64,000 nt of DNA. Source: Chloracidobacterium sp. Its GTDB lineage: Bacteria; Acidobacteriota; Blastocatellia; Pyrinomonadales; Pyrinomonadaceae. The position numbers were made by a program, and so were the translations under genes. The notes beneath the pieces were generated by a model that was given only the letters and a program-made list of their open reading frames with translations, searched no databases and was not told the origin of the DNA. The DNA is taken from assembly GCA_016716305.1 (NCBI GenBank), contig JADJWP010000002.1, forward strand, positions 1,796,501 to 1,860,500, in the 5' to 3' direction. Positions 16,845 through 26,680 of this stretch are shown here, in pieces (positions within the stretch are counted from its first letter, which is position 1; each line of letters begins with the position of its first letter).

Positions 16845-18719
16845 ATGCGTCCAATTTCGGGATTCTTGCTGATTTGCCTCTGTGCCGTCGTTTCGTTCGC
16901 CCAGCCGGCGTGGAACAAAGCGCTCGATTCGACGATAGGGTTTTATCAGACGACGGATTTCGGAATAGTCCTGGCCGCGACCGAAAGGAGTCTATACGCT
17001 CTAGACGCGCAGACCGGCGAACAGCTCTGGCGGCGATCGACCGGCAAGATCAACGAGACCGCTCTGACACCCATTCCGGGAACAGACCTTGTCCTTTTCT
17101 CACGTGACCTCGGCGACCGCTCACGGCTTGAGGCCGTAGACGTGATCACCGGCCGGCCGATCTGGCAAACCGAGAAATTCAAAGGCGATGTGCTGCAGCT
17201 TGCGGCCGACCCTGAAAGCGACCTTCTGGCGGTCGTGATGGTCAAGGACCCGCGCGGCGATCACGGCAGCGAGGTAAAACGCGAGCCGGTCGTCCGGATG
17301 CTGCGTTTTTCCACCGGCGACGAGATCTGGAAAGAAACGCTCCGAAGCGACGTCGAAATGATGCCGTCGCGTTTCGGCGAGAATCTGGGTGAGGTCGGGT
17401 TCACGCTCGACAATTACCGGGCACCGCTCCTTATCGACGGCATTCTCTATTTGTTCTACGAGGGAGCGACCAGCTTCGACGCACGAACCGGCGAAGAGAT
17501 CGAACGCGAGACGTTCAATGTAAACGAAAATGGCCTGGCCCTGACCGAGGCCGATCCGGTCTTTGACGACGATCATCTTTTCATTTCGGGCCGCGGCCGC
17601 ATCCGAGCGGTAGAGAGACGAACCGGAAAGGTCAGGTGGAAGGCCGACGACCTCGGCAACGCATCGGAGATGGCCGTTTTCGGTGGAGTGCTTTACGTCC
17701 GGACAGGCGGACAGTTCACTCGGCTCCGCAACGGCGAGATCGTTACCAAAGGGCCTTTCGGCATTTCGGCGATCGACACTAAAAACGGCAAGACGCTTTG
17801 GCGATATAAAGGAGCGGACAAAGGGCTGACGAACTTCGTGTTCGCTGACGACAGAACCATCGTGATCGCCGACGGGGACGAACTGATCTCGATCAACGCC
17901 GCAAACGGCAAGCGGATCGCGAAATTTGACCACAAGGTCGAAAAGGCACAGTTCGTGCTGGTCAACGAGAGCGGGCAGACCGTTATCGGCGGCATCGGCG
18001 AACTTGCCGCATTCTCCGGCAAACAGGAACGATGGCGTGTCAAACACAAAGCACCCGGACGCGGAATACTCCGGACGATCGGCGGTATCGCACTGCGGGC
18101 CGCGGCATTGTACTTTCGATACGGCGGCATTGCGACATCGGCGATCGGTCTGGCTCGCGGCGGCGTCCGGCTTTTTTCGGCGGCGCGATCGATCCGCTGG
18201 TCCGGCCTTCGAACGCGATTCGCTTCGTTCGACCTTACGACACTTGCCGCAGCAGCAGCTCGCGATGCGGCGCTCAGCCGGGTCTACTCATTCGGATCGC
18301 TGGCGACGCTGCCTGACGCCGCACGCAGGCTCGGCGGTCTGCAGGTCGTAACGCCGTCAGCGATCCGTTCGCAGCTGTCGCGCGGGGCCGCCGGGCGGGT
18401 CTTGCCATCGACCGGAGAGGTCCGCGAGAATGTGTTCGACAGGCTCGATCCGGCGCGATATGCAGAGCGATTGTCGAATTATCTGCTGCGGCGGAAGCGC
18501 CTTGCCGAGCTTCGCGGAAGCCATATGTATTTTTACACCGATCTGCCGTGGCCAAACCGGCAAAAGGGTCTGGTGGGTGTGAATGTGCATAGCGGTATCG
18601 ACGCGCGAACCATCCTCGTCTCAGACCCCGACGATCGCTTTACATTTGACGAAACAAGCGGCCTGCTCTATTCCGCGAACGGCAACAGGCTGCAGGGCTT
18701 TGCAATGATCAGCCGTTGA
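16845..18719 (+). CDS. PQQ-like beta-propeller repeat protein (secreted)
   Basis: A 624-residue protein with signal peptide MRPISGFLLICLCAVVSFAQ. Several blades show the PQQ_2 pattern: LYALDAQTGEQLWRR, LEAVDVITGRPIWQ, IRAVERRTGKVRWKA, ISAIDTKNGKTLWRYKG. Around residues 405-520 the propeller is interrupted by an Arg/Ala-rich segment (AAALYFRYGGIATSAIGLAR and following); a final blade-like part (residues 555-624) then ends LYSANGNRLQGFAMISR. Such proteins bind other envelope proteins or cofactors; no catalytic site is seen. Its 3' end overlaps the convergent next gene by 11 bp. It may follow the sigma/anti-sigma pair in one transcript (58-bp gap). Confidence 0.8.
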   Translation: MRPISGFLLICLCAVVSFAQPAWNKALDSTIGFYQTTDFGIVLAATERSLYALDAQTGEQLWRRSTGKINETALTPIPGTDLVLFSRDLGDRSRLEAVDVITGRPIWQTEKFKGDVLQLAADPESDLLAVVMVKDPRGDHGSEVKREPVVRMLRFSTGDEIWKETLRSDVEMMPSRFGENLGEVGFTLDNYRAPLLIDGILYLFYEGATSFDARTGEEIERETFNVNENGLALTEADPVFDDDHLFISGRGRIRAVERRTGKVRWKADDLGNASEMAVFGGVLYVRTGGQFTRLRNGEIVTKGPFGISAIDTKNGKTLWRYKGADKGLTNFVFADDRTIVIADGDELISINAANGKRIAKFDHKVEKAQFVLVNESGQTVIGGIGELAAFSGKQERWRVKHKAPGRGILRTIGGIALRAAALYFRYGGIATSAIGLARGGVRLFSAARSIRWSGLRTRFASFDLTTLAAAAARDAALSRVYSFGSLATLPDAARRLGGLQVVTPSAIRSQLSRGAAGRVLPSTGEVRENVFDRLDPARYAERLSNYLLRRKRLAELRGSHMYFYTDLPWPNRQKGLVGVNVHSGIDARTILVSDPDDRFTFDETSGLLYSANGNRLQGFAMISR

Positions 18720-21165
18720 CAAGGATCGCGTTGAGGTCCTTGGCGAATTTCTCCGGCTCTTCCCAATTCGGTGAGTGGCCTGAGTTAGGATAGACAACGA
18801 ACTTCACATTCGGCAGCCCTTTGATCAACGGCTCCTGTTCGGCTCGCGAAAAAATGGTCTCCTTTTCGCCCCAGATGATCGTGACAGGCATCTTTAAATT
18901 ATCAAGCTCCGGTTTGTAATCGCGAGCCGCAAGTCCGGCAAGGGCCTTTTTCCACACATTCGCAGGCAGTTTCAAAGTGGCATCCACCACTCCGTCAAAG
19001 AAATCTTTTGGCAAGGAAGGTGATGACGTGCCGACCTGGAAATCACGGGCAAATTCGTGCGGCACCGGATCTGACAATTCGTTGACTGCACTAAGAAGCT
19101 CTTTGATCACGGCGTTGCTCGGTGTCGATGTTGTACCTACGAGGACGAGACGGTCGACCTTTTCCGGATGGTCGAGCGCGGTCTGCATCGCGACGAAGCT
19201 TCCCATCGAGTGGCCAACGACCGTGGCTGACCGTACTCCGACAGCCTCCAGGAAAGCTGCTGCATCTGCAGCGAAATCGCTCATCTCATAACCACTTTCC
19301 GGTTTGTCGGAATCGCCATGTCCACGCTGATCGATGGCAAGGATGCGAAATTTCTTATCAAGCAACGGTATCACCCGGCTGAATGAGAATGACGAATCGG
19401 TGTAACCGTGGATCAGCAGGACGGCCGGCCCTCTCGGGTCGCCGGCCTCCACATAATTCATCGAGATACCGGTCTTCAGCTTGATACGTTTTGTTCGCAC
19501 ATCACTGACGGTTTTCCCTGACGGGCGGAATGCATCGGCCGAAAGCTGAATATCAGAGTTTTTCCAAGCATCACGGAATTCGATCCGGACGAGTGCCGCC
19601 GACGATTCCTTTCCCTGCCGCGAGAGCGATTCGGCAAGCCCGAACAGCGCGCGGCCGTTACGCGGGTTCCGGTCTATCTCTTCGCGAAACGCCTTCTCGG
19701 CCTCGGGGTATTGCCCGTCCATCATCAGGGCCCTCCCCAGCCATTCGCGGATCGGCAGGTCCCAATCCGGCGGTTCGGCATAGTTTACCTTTGCCTCAGA
19801 CGCGGCTGCCTGACGCAGCATATTTATCGCCGCCTTGCGATCACCTTTTGCGAGGGCGATCTCACCCGCGAGGAGTTCATCGGCAACCTTCAACGCAACG
19901 CTTACCGGCGTCGTGAAAAGCATCGCGGAGGCCGGGATCTTCTTTGCCGTTTCGCGCAATGCCGCAAGTTCCCGTTCCGCCTCGGCCGCCTTGCCGGTCT
20001 CGGCTAGCGCGATCCCGCGAGCCATGTGCCAGTGTGCCGCTGTCGTCAGCATTTCCGGATCCGGCTTCGGGTATTTCATTATCTCGTCCCACTTGTGAAA
20101 GCGCGTCAGCGTGATGATCGGGTAAGGCATGAACATCTCAAGCATCGGCATTGCCTTTACGTTGGGGCCGACGTTGGCCGCAAGCTCGTTGGCCGCCTTG
20201 ATCGAACCGGCATAATTGCCCGCTTCGGCCTGCGCGGCGGCAAGCATGTGGATGTTGTGGTTGTAGTACATCAACGGGTAGATGCCGCTTGCGCCGCTTC
20301 GCTCGATGTAGTTGCGGTCGGCGACTATCGCCAACTCATTGCTCTTTACAGCCTTTTGATGGTCGCCGGTGAGCAGGTAGATGTGCGACGGCATATGAAC
20401 CAGGTGGCCGGCATTCGGAGCAAGGCCCATCAATCTGTTGGCAGCCGCTGTGCCGCGTTCAGGGTTTGGCGATGCCTCGATGGCGTGAATGTAATAGTGA
20501 TTCGCCCCGGTGTGATTGGGGTTCCGCCTGAGGACACCCTCAAGGACCTTGATGATCTCAAGAGTCCCGTCTGCCGGTCTGCCGTCCAGTGTCCAAAGCT
20601 GCCACGGACGCAGATTCATCATGCTTTCGGCGTAGAGCGTTGCGGCGTCGAGGTCATCCGGATAGTTCTTTACAAGTTCAGCCATCGCCGCCTTGTAAGC
20701 GGCGGCCAGCGTTGCAGGCGGCGTATTCGGATCGGACGAATATCGTTTTGAAAGCGCGGCGATATAGTCCTGTTCCGCTTTTGAAGCTTTCGGAGCGAGT
20801 TTGATCGCCTGCTGCAGTTCTACGTAGGCTCGTGCGAACCTATCGGTGTTTCCCGGATCGTTATAATTCGCACCGAGGCCAAGAGCCATTCCCCAATATG
20901 CCATCGCCATTTCGGGATCCAGCTCGGCCGCACGGCGGAACGAGGCAACTCCTTCGTCATGGTTAAAGGCGTATAGATAAGCGAGTCCCTGGTCGAAGAA
21001 CTTTTGCGCTTCGGCACTCTTCGTTGTGACCGGATGATGAACATCACCAAGACCGTTATCAAGCCATACCGTCCTGGGCCGCGGCGGATTCTGCGTACCG
21101 TGCCCATGCTGGCCAAAAACCGAAACGGCTGCCGCTAGATAGAACATCAGAACTATGGTTTTCAT
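18709..21165 (-). CDS. Secreted TPR-repeat / alpha-beta hydrolase fusion protein
   Basis: An 818-residue protein with signal peptide MKTIVLMFYLAAAVSVFGQ. Residues 45-545 are tetratricopeptide repeats, for example AQKFFDQGLAYLYAFNHDEG and MAMAYWGMALGLGANYND. Residues 560-818 form a complete alpha/beta hydrolase: oxyanion HGYTDSSF, DQRGHGDS, nucleophile elbow VVGHSMGSF (Ser near 653) and NSGHSPNWEEP with the catalytic His. The acid position reads WGEKETIF, so Glu stands where Asp (KDT) is usual. The TPR part looks like standalone secreted TPR proteins of the phylum; the hydrolase resembles dehalogenase/peroxidase-like ester hydrolases. Substrate unknown. RBS GGAGAA lies just upstream of the ATG. 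Confidence 0.85.
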   Translation of the reverse strand: MKTIVLMFYLAAAVSVFGQHGHGTQNPPRPRTVWLDNGLGDVHHPVTTKSAEAQKFFDQGLAYLYAFNHDEGVASFRRAAELDPEMAMAYWGMALGLGANYNDPGNTDRFARAYVELQQAIKLAPKASKAEQDYIAALSKRYSSDPNTPPATLAAAYKAAMAELVKNYPDDLDAATLYAESMMNLRPWQLWTLDGRPADGTLEIIKVLEGVLRRNPNHTGANHYYIHAIEASPNPERGTAAANRLMGLAPNAGHLVHMPSHIYLLTGDHQKAVKSNELAIVADRNYIERSGASGIYPLMYYNHNIHMLAAAQAEAGNYAGSIKAANELAANVGPNVKAMPMLEMFMPYPIITLTRFHKWDEIMKYPKPDPEMLTTAAHWHMARGIALAETGKAAEAERELAALRETAKKIPASAMLFTTPVSVALKVADELLAGEIALAKGDRKAAINMLRQAAASEAKVNYAEPPDWDLPIREWLGRALMMDGQYPEAEKAFREEIDRNPRNGRALFGLAESLSRQGKESSAALVRIEFRDAWKNSDIQLSADAFRPSGKTVSDVRTKRIKLKTGISMNYVEAGDPRGPAVLLIHGYTDSSFSFSRVIPLLDKKFRILAIDQRGHGDSDKPESGYEMSDFAADAAAFLEAVGVRSATVVGHSMGSFVAMQTALDHPEKVDRLVLVGTTSTPSNAVIKELLSAVNELSDPVPHEFARDFQVGTSSPSLPKDFFDGVVDATLKLPANVWKKALAGLAARDYKPELDNLKMPVTIIWGEKETIFSRAEQEPLIKGLPNVKFVVYPNSGHSPNWEEPEKFAKDLNAILVNG

Positions 21166-21380
21166 AATTATTCTCCTTCGCGCCCTCGCGGTCGGGTAAA
21201 TGCGGATCGGCGCGTTTCTCTACAATTGAAAGACGCGCTCGCCTGGCGGAATAGGACATTCTAATTGGCTCGGAAGTTTATCACAGCAGAGAATTATGTC
21301 AACGAATTTTCGACAGGCATTGCCATTTCCGCTTGATAGCCTTACATTTGATTCGATCCCTATTTTCCGGTTCGGCCCTT

Positions 21381-22742
21381 ATGAAAAAGATATCTGTTTC
21401 AGCTGCAGTCCTTCTCTTCTCATTCACGGTTCTTTTAGCCCAGAGACCGGCGCCTCCGCGGCAGCCTGTAGACGCCGCGATACAAAAGATGCTCAAAGAG
21501 GTCTCGGCGAAGAACATCGAAACGAGTATCCGCAAACTGGTCTCGTTCGGGACACGCAACACGCTCTCAGAACAGAACAATCCAACGCGCGGTATCGGAG
21601 CGGCCCGCGATTGGATCTTCGCCGAGTTCGAGAAGATCAGTAAAGATTGCGGCGGTTGCCTCACGGTTGAAAAACAGGCGTTCGAACAGCCAAAGGCAAA
21701 TCGGATCCCTGAACCAACGATACTTACTAACTTGGTGGCAACGTTGAAAGGCACCACCGACCCGACGCGTATCTACGTAGTTTCCGGACATTACGATTCG
21801 ATGTGCTCATCTCCGACCGACGGAAAATGCGACGCGCCCGGTGCAAACGACGATGCCTCGGGAACGGCGGCGGTCATTGAACTCGCTCGCGTGATGTCGA
21901 AGCAAAAATTCGATGCAACAATAGTTTTCATGGCGGTCGCGGGCGAAGAGCAGGGCCTTCTTGGAGCTGCCTATTTTGCCGAACAGGCAAAGCAGAAGCA
22001 GATGAATATCGAAGCGATGTTCACGAACGACATTGTCGGTGGCGTTACGACCCAAAAGAATTCGGCAAACCGAAAACGGCTTCGGGTTTTTGCAGAAGGG
22101 GTGCCGTCGAATGAGAATGAACGCGAAGCGGCGACACGCCGAAGCGTTGGCGGCGAGAACGATTCGCCCGCGCGTCAGCTCGGCCGTTACGTCAAAGAGC
22201 AGACGTCGAGATACATGAAGGATTTCAGCGCATGGGTCATCTATCGCCGGGATCGGTATGGACGCGGCGGCGACCACATACCTTTTCTCGAACGCGGTTT
22301 TGCCGCGGTCCGTTTCACCGAACCGGACGAGGATTACACGCATCAGCATCAGAACGTCCGAACGGAGAACGGAACGTTTTATGGCGATACGCCTGAGTTC
22401 GTCGATTTCGGATACGTCGCCGACGCGACCCGCGTTAATCTGATCACTCTCGCCTCGATCGCCAACGCACCTGCAAAGCCTAAGAACGTTGGCATCGTCA
22501 CAGGACGCCTGACCAACGACACCGAGTTGAAGTGGGACGCGAACACCGATGCCGACATTGCCGGGTATGAGATCGCATGGCGCGAAACATCGGCACCCGA
22601 TTGGACAAACTTTACGCCGGTTGGCAACGTGACCTCCTATGTCGTAAAAGGTATGTCAAAAGACAATTACTTCTTTGGTTTACGAGCGGTCGACCGAGCC
22701 GGCAATCGGAGCCCCGTGGTCTATCCGCGGCCGGTTCGTTAG
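21381..22742 (+). CDS. Secreted M28-family zinc metallopeptidase with a C-terminal Fn3-like domain
   Basis: A 453-residue protein with signal peptide MKKISVSAAVLLFSFTVLLA; the frame is open from 21333 but ATG 21381 gives the clean signal. The M28 catalytic set is present: VVSGHYDSM (His), GANDDASGTAAV (bridging Asp), AVAGEEQGLLG (catalytic Glu/ligand), MFTNDIVGG (Asp) and DEDYTHQHQ (His). The last 90 residues form a fibronectin-III-like module (LKWDANTDADIAGYEI, YFFGLRAVDRAGNRSP). It is predicted to trim amino acids from peptides outside the cytoplasm. It is divergent from the TPR-hydrolase gene (215 bp between starts) and monocistronic. Confidence 0.9.
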   Translation: MKKISVSAAVLLFSFTVLLAQRPAPPRQPVDAAIQKMLKEVSAKNIETSIRKLVSFGTRNTLSEQNNPTRGIGAARDWIFAEFEKISKDCGGCLTVEKQAFEQPKANRIPEPTILTNLVATLKGTTDPTRIYVVSGHYDSMCSSPTDGKCDAPGANDDASGTAAVIELARVMSKQKFDATIVFMAVAGEEQGLLGAAYFAEQAKQKQMNIEAMFTNDIVGGVTTQKNSANRKRLRVFAEGVPSNENEREAATRRSVGGENDSPARQLGRYVKEQTSRYMKDFSAWVIYRRDRYGRGGDHIPFLERGFAAVRFTEPDEDYTHQHQNVRTENGTFYGDTPEFVDFGYVADATRVNLITLASIANAPAKPKNVGIVTGRLTNDTELKWDANTDADIAGYEIAWRETSAPDWTNFTPVGNVTSYVVKGMSKDNYFFGLRAVDRAGNRSPVVYPRPVR

Positions 22743-22924
22743 CAAAGCGATTTTTTTTCGGTTCCTTCAGCAAAAAACTTGGCTTCGATACGTCCTCGCG
22801 TTGAAGTGTTGAAAACCAGCGTTTGGCTCATTAGTTAACACCGGGTCGTTCAACGAGCTGATCCGTCGCTGTTAAGGTCCGCATCCTTTCGAGTCGCTCT
22901 CGATTATCTCAGAGAGTTGTGAGT

Positions 22925-25663
22925 ATGTTCGTGGACGGTAAAATTGGCCGGTACAAGATCGTAAGCAAGATCGGTTCGGGCGGAATGGGCGAGGTATATC
23001 TTGCTGAGGACAGCAAACTCGACCGCAAGATCGCCCTTAAGATACTGCCGGCCGATGTTGCGTCCGATTCTGAGAGGATGCATCGGTTCGTCCACGAGGC
23101 AAAGTCCGCTTCCGCCTTAAATCACCCTAACATCATAACGATCTACGAAATAAACGATGAACAGGACGTTCCGTTCATCGCGATGGAGTATGTGACCGGC
23201 GAGACGCTTGCAAAAGCGCTGAGGGGCGGACGCCCGATCGAACTCAAACGAGGTCTCGATATCGCTGCTCAGGTTGCCGGTGCACTCGGAGCCGCGCATG
23301 AGGCCGGTGTCGTTCACCGCGACATAAAGCCCGACAACATAATCGTCCGGCCTGACGGGCTGGTCAAAGTTCTCGACTTCGGCCTCGCGAAATTGACCGA
23401 GAATGACGGCCTCTCCGACCCCGAGGCGGAGACGATCGCCCATCGAACGAACCCTGGGATGATACTCGGAACGGCATCTTTCATGTCGCCGGAGCAGGCG
23501 CGTGGAAAGGAGATAGACGGACGCTCGGATATCTTCAGTTACGGAACGCTTCTTTATCACATGCTGACCGGCCGCCTCCCTTTTGTAGGTGAGAACTATA
23601 TCGACGTCATCGCTTCAATACTTCACAACGAACCGCCGCCATTCAGCGCTACGGTCACCGGCATTCCCTCGAGTATCGAAACGCTGGTCAGAAAATGTCT
23701 GCGGAAGAATCGCGATGAGAGATTCCAGACCGTGAAAGAGTTACTCGCTGATCTTAAGGACATCCGGCAGGAACTCGAACTGGATGTGCGGTCAGGCCAA
23801 CGGGTTTCACTGGTCAGCAGCAACCTTTTAGTGCAGCCGACTGACGACGGCCTGCAGGCGCCATTTTCGACCGATGGCCACACTCCGCTGAATACCAGTT
23901 CGATAAGCCAGATCCTGATGGCTGAGGCACGACTTCATCCGGTTCGCGTAGTTTTGGGGGCGGTCTTGTTTCTGGCCGTCGTCGCCGGTTTCGGCGTTGG
24001 CATCAGCAGGCTGACCTCTACGTCGATCGCAACGGCCGCCTTCCAGAACATGCGGTTCGCCAAGATCACTTCGACCGGAAATGTCGTGACCGAGCAGATC
24101 GCGATATCGCCTGACGGCAAGTTCGTCGTTTATGTCGCTTACGAAGACGGCAAACAGAGCATTTGGGTAAAACAGGCCGAGGCACCGAGCAGCATTCAGA
24201 CGGTTCCGCCGTCGGATGTCGATTATCGCGGCCTGTCGATCTCACGTGATGCGAACCACGTATATTACATTGCAAGGGTCGCCAGCGGCGAGACGACGCT
24301 GTACAAGATGCCGGTCCTCGGCGGCGTACCTCGAAAGTTGTTTAGTGACATCATCGGGCCGGTCTCGTTTTCCGCTGACGGAAAGCAGATAAGTTTCGTC
24401 CGCGACGAGACCAAGTTGATGGTTGCAAATATTGATGGAACCGGAGTTCGCCAGTTGACCGACGGCCCGAACGCGGTCCGGTTCCTTAATTCGACCTGGT
24501 CGCCCGATTCGTCAAAGATCATGGCTTCGGTCTATTCGCCGATCGACAATCTTTGCCGGCTGATCGAGGTCTCGGTGGCCGACGGTGCCGTAAAGCCGAT
24601 GCGTGGCCCGGACTGGATCAGGATCAGCGGACTTGCATGGCTTCCGACCGGTGAAGGCGTCGTACTCACCGGACGCGACCTTGAAACGCAGCTTTCCCAG
24701 GTTTGGTTCGTCTCGTATCCCGACGGAGAATCGCGGCGGATAACGAACGACCTGGGGAATTACCTCGGGCTTAGCCTGTCGTTCGACGGTCAGGCGATCG
24801 CAAGCGTTCAACAAAACCGGATAACGAATATCTGGACAACGACACAGAAGGCCGGCTATCACAGCGAACGCGTAACCGCGAATGTTGGCCGTGATGAAGG
24901 CATGTCGGGCGTCGCCTGGATGCCTGACGGACGAATAGCTCATACGGTCAGAGCAACCGCACTTCAAGACATTTGGATATCTGATCGCAATGGAAGTCAG
25001 CAGTTGACGTTCAATGCTAGGGCCAATTTCTCGCCGGCCGTATCGCGCGACGGAAAAGCGATCGCGTTCGTCTCGACGCGCGCAGGCGGGCCCGATATCT
25101 GGAAAATGGATTCGAACGGTGAGAACCAGGTGTCCCTTACAAATCAGGAAGGGATCGAAGGTGAGCCCGAGTTTACGCCGGACGGGAAATGGGTCATTTA
25201 TCAGCTTACGGATCTCGGAAACAGATCTTCGATTTGGAAGGTAAGCGTTGACGGCGGCGACCCGATCCCTCTGATAAAGGACGAGTGCGCCCGGCCCGAG
25301 ATATCGCCCGACGGCCAGACGATAGCCTGCATGTACGGCGAACCTCGTTCCGGCATCAGCACACAAATGGCATTATATCCGATATCCGGCGGCGCGTTTC
25401 AGCGCATCATCAACCTTCCTCACGTTATGCGCTCGAGGGTCTTTCGATGGTCGGGTGACGGAAAGTCGATCCTGTACATCGACGGCCGCAACCGCATCGA
25501 CAACATCTGGAGTCAACCGATAGCCGGCGGTGAACCGCGACAGTTGACGTTTTTCGAATCGAATCGGATCTACCGCTTCGATGTTTCGCCGTCAAATGGT
25601 GATCTTGTGCTTTCGCGTGGCAGCGAATCGTCTGATGCGGTGATGGTGACGAATATCAACTGA
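22925..25663 (+). CDS. Transmembrane Ser/Thr protein kinase with extracytoplasmic TolB-like (PD40) propeller
   Basis: 912 residues from ATG 22925 (GAGAG 8 nt upstream; the GTG at 22919 is too close to it). Kinase domain about 10-270: glycine loop IGSGGMGEVYLAED, Lys in KIALKIL, catalytic HRDIKPDN near 131, DFGLAKL near 152 and activation-segment end SFMSPEQARG. One transmembrane helix near 339-362 (VVLGAVLFLAVVAGFGVGI). The C-terminal 540 residues are PD40/WD40-like repeats (ISPDGKFVVYVAY, SADGKQISFVRDE). It probably senses an envelope ligand and phosphorylates cytoplasmic targets; this architecture is greatly expanded in Acidobacteriota. The 180 bp upstream hold no gene. Confidence 0.92.
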   Translation: MFVDGKIGRYKIVSKIGSGGMGEVYLAEDSKLDRKIALKILPADVASDSERMHRFVHEAKSASALNHPNIITIYEINDEQDVPFIAMEYVTGETLAKALRGGRPIELKRGLDIAAQVAGALGAAHEAGVVHRDIKPDNIIVRPDGLVKVLDFGLAKLTENDGLSDPEAETIAHRTNPGMILGTASFMSPEQARGKEIDGRSDIFSYGTLLYHMLTGRLPFVGENYIDVIASILHNEPPPFSATVTGIPSSIETLVRKCLRKNRDERFQTVKELLADLKDIRQELELDVRSGQRVSLVSSNLLVQPTDDGLQAPFSTDGHTPLNTSSISQILMAEARLHPVRVVLGAVLFLAVVAGFGVGISRLTSTSIATAAFQNMRFAKITSTGNVVTEQIAISPDGKFVVYVAYEDGKQSIWVKQAEAPSSIQTVPPSDVDYRGLSISRDANHVYYIARVASGETTLYKMPVLGGVPRKLFSDIIGPVSFSADGKQISFVRDETKLMVANIDGTGVRQLTDGPNAVRFLNSTWSPDSSKIMASVYSPIDNLCRLIEVSVADGAVKPMRGPDWIRISGLAWLPTGEGVVLTGRDLETQLSQVWFVSYPDGESRRITNDLGNYLGLSLSFDGQAIASVQQNRITNIWTTTQKAGYHSERVTANVGRDEGMSGVAWMPDGRIAHTVRATALQDIWISDRNGSQQLTFNARANFSPAVSRDGKAIAFVSTRAGGPDIWKMDSNGENQVSLTNQEGIEGEPEFTPDGKWVIYQLTDLGNRSSIWKVSVDGGDPIPLIKDECARPEISPDGQTIACMYGEPRSGISTQMALYPISGGAFQRIINLPHVMRSRVFRWSGDGKSILYIDGRNRIDNIWSQPIAGGEPRQLTFFESNRIYRFDVSPSNGDLVLSRGSESSDAVMVTNIN

Positions 25664-25744
25664 CCTTCGCCTTGCGATTTGACGCGGCCCGCCGCATATG
25701 CGACCAATATACTGTTTCAAAAATATAGTCAGGGGGAACCGCTC

Positions 25745-26095
25745 GTGGAAGAACTTCATGAAATGACCGGCTGCACCGGCAGACAATGCGAATACAGCAT
25801 TGAAGGGACCAGCATCAATTGTCAGAACGGCAGCGGAGGTTGTTTTACCGCAAAGATGCTCGTCGCAAAGCCGTCCGATTTTCACGATGCGCCGTTGGTT
25901 GACGCTTCGGCTCAGATCAATAAGATTCTCGACAACATCAAACCCGATCCGCATGGTCGTAAGCTGTCATTTCTTGCCACCAACATGGGAGCGATGCTCG
26001 CATGGGTCAGACACGACGTGGTGCCATCGCCCGGCGGTGTGACCTCCGCCGATTCGGATGAAGAGATCGCTGAGGCACTTGGCGTCACGCCCTAG
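25745..26095 (+). CDS. Small cysteine-containing protein of unknown function
   Basis: Not recognised. GTG 25745 has AGGGGGA about 8-9 nt upstream and gives 116 residues; a TTG start at 25679 (138 residues) and ATG 25763 are alternatives. The N-terminal part has four cysteines (TGCTGRQCEYSIEGTSINCQ, then GGC), possibly a metal or disulfide site. The C-terminus MLAWVRHDVVPSPGG followed by SDEEIAEALGV looks folded. No signal peptide or membrane helix. It lies between the PD40 kinase and the ECF42 pair on the same strand without overlap. Confidence 0.5.
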   Translation: MEELHEMTGCTGRQCEYSIEGTSINCQNGSGGCFTAKMLVAKPSDFHDAPLVDASAQINKILDNIKPDPHGRKLSFLATNMGAMLAWVRHDVVPSPGGVTSADSDEEIAEALGVTP

Positions 26096-26325
26096 TGGGT
26101 CAGCCGACAATTTATCGACGCTCTTGCCGGGCCTTTTGAGGAGCAAGCGAAATTCAGGAAGGGCTTGCGAAATGACCCGGGCCATCCTGAACATAGACGC
26201 TGTCGCACCTTTATCTCCTATCAGAACTTTTTTGCAGCGGATGTCCATTTCAATGGCCCCGGATCGTCTAGTCAGTGAAAGCACCGAGATGCTTAATTGA
26301 ACTGACGAAAAAAAGGAGAATAAAA

Positions 26326-26679
26326 ATGCCAGATTTCATGATGTTGCTGCACGAAGAGCCCGCCGATTATTCGCAGTTTTCTGCCGAACAGATACAGGCC
26401 GTTATCCGCGAATATGTTGCGTGGTCGCAGAAGCTCGAAGCAGAAGGAAAATTGGTCGGCGGACAAAAATTGAAAGACGACGGGGGTAAGCACCTTCGCG
26501 GCTGGAACGGCGATTTTCGCGTTACTGACGGTCCGTTCACGGAGACCAAAGAGGTAATTGGAGGCTATTTTGCGATCTCGGCGTCCGACTATGACGAGGC
26601 TGCGGCGATCGCATCGAGCTGTCCCCATTTGAAGTTCGGCGGCCGCATAGAGCTTCGTGAGATCGAACCGACGGCCTGA
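26326..26679 (+). CDS. YCII/DGPF-domain protein (ECF42-associated)
   Basis: A 117-residue protein; ATG 26326 follows AAAGGAGAA. It has the YCII-related fold and its family signature: MPDFMMLLHEEPADYSQFSA, KLVGGQKLKDD and the motif RVTDGPFTETKEVIGGYF, which contains the eponymous DGPF. DGPF proteins are typically encoded beside ECF42 sigma factors and are thought to act in the same regulatory or stress system; their biochemistry is not settled. Its stop (26677-26679) is one base before the ATG of the sigma gene, so the two are translationally coupled. Confidence 0.92.
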   Translation: MPDFMMLLHEEPADYSQFSAEQIQAVIREYVAWSQKLEAEGKLVGGQKLKDDGGKHLRGWNGDFRVTDGPFTETKEVIGGYFAISASDYDEAAAIASSCPHLKFGGRIELREIEPTA

Positions 26680-26680
26680 T

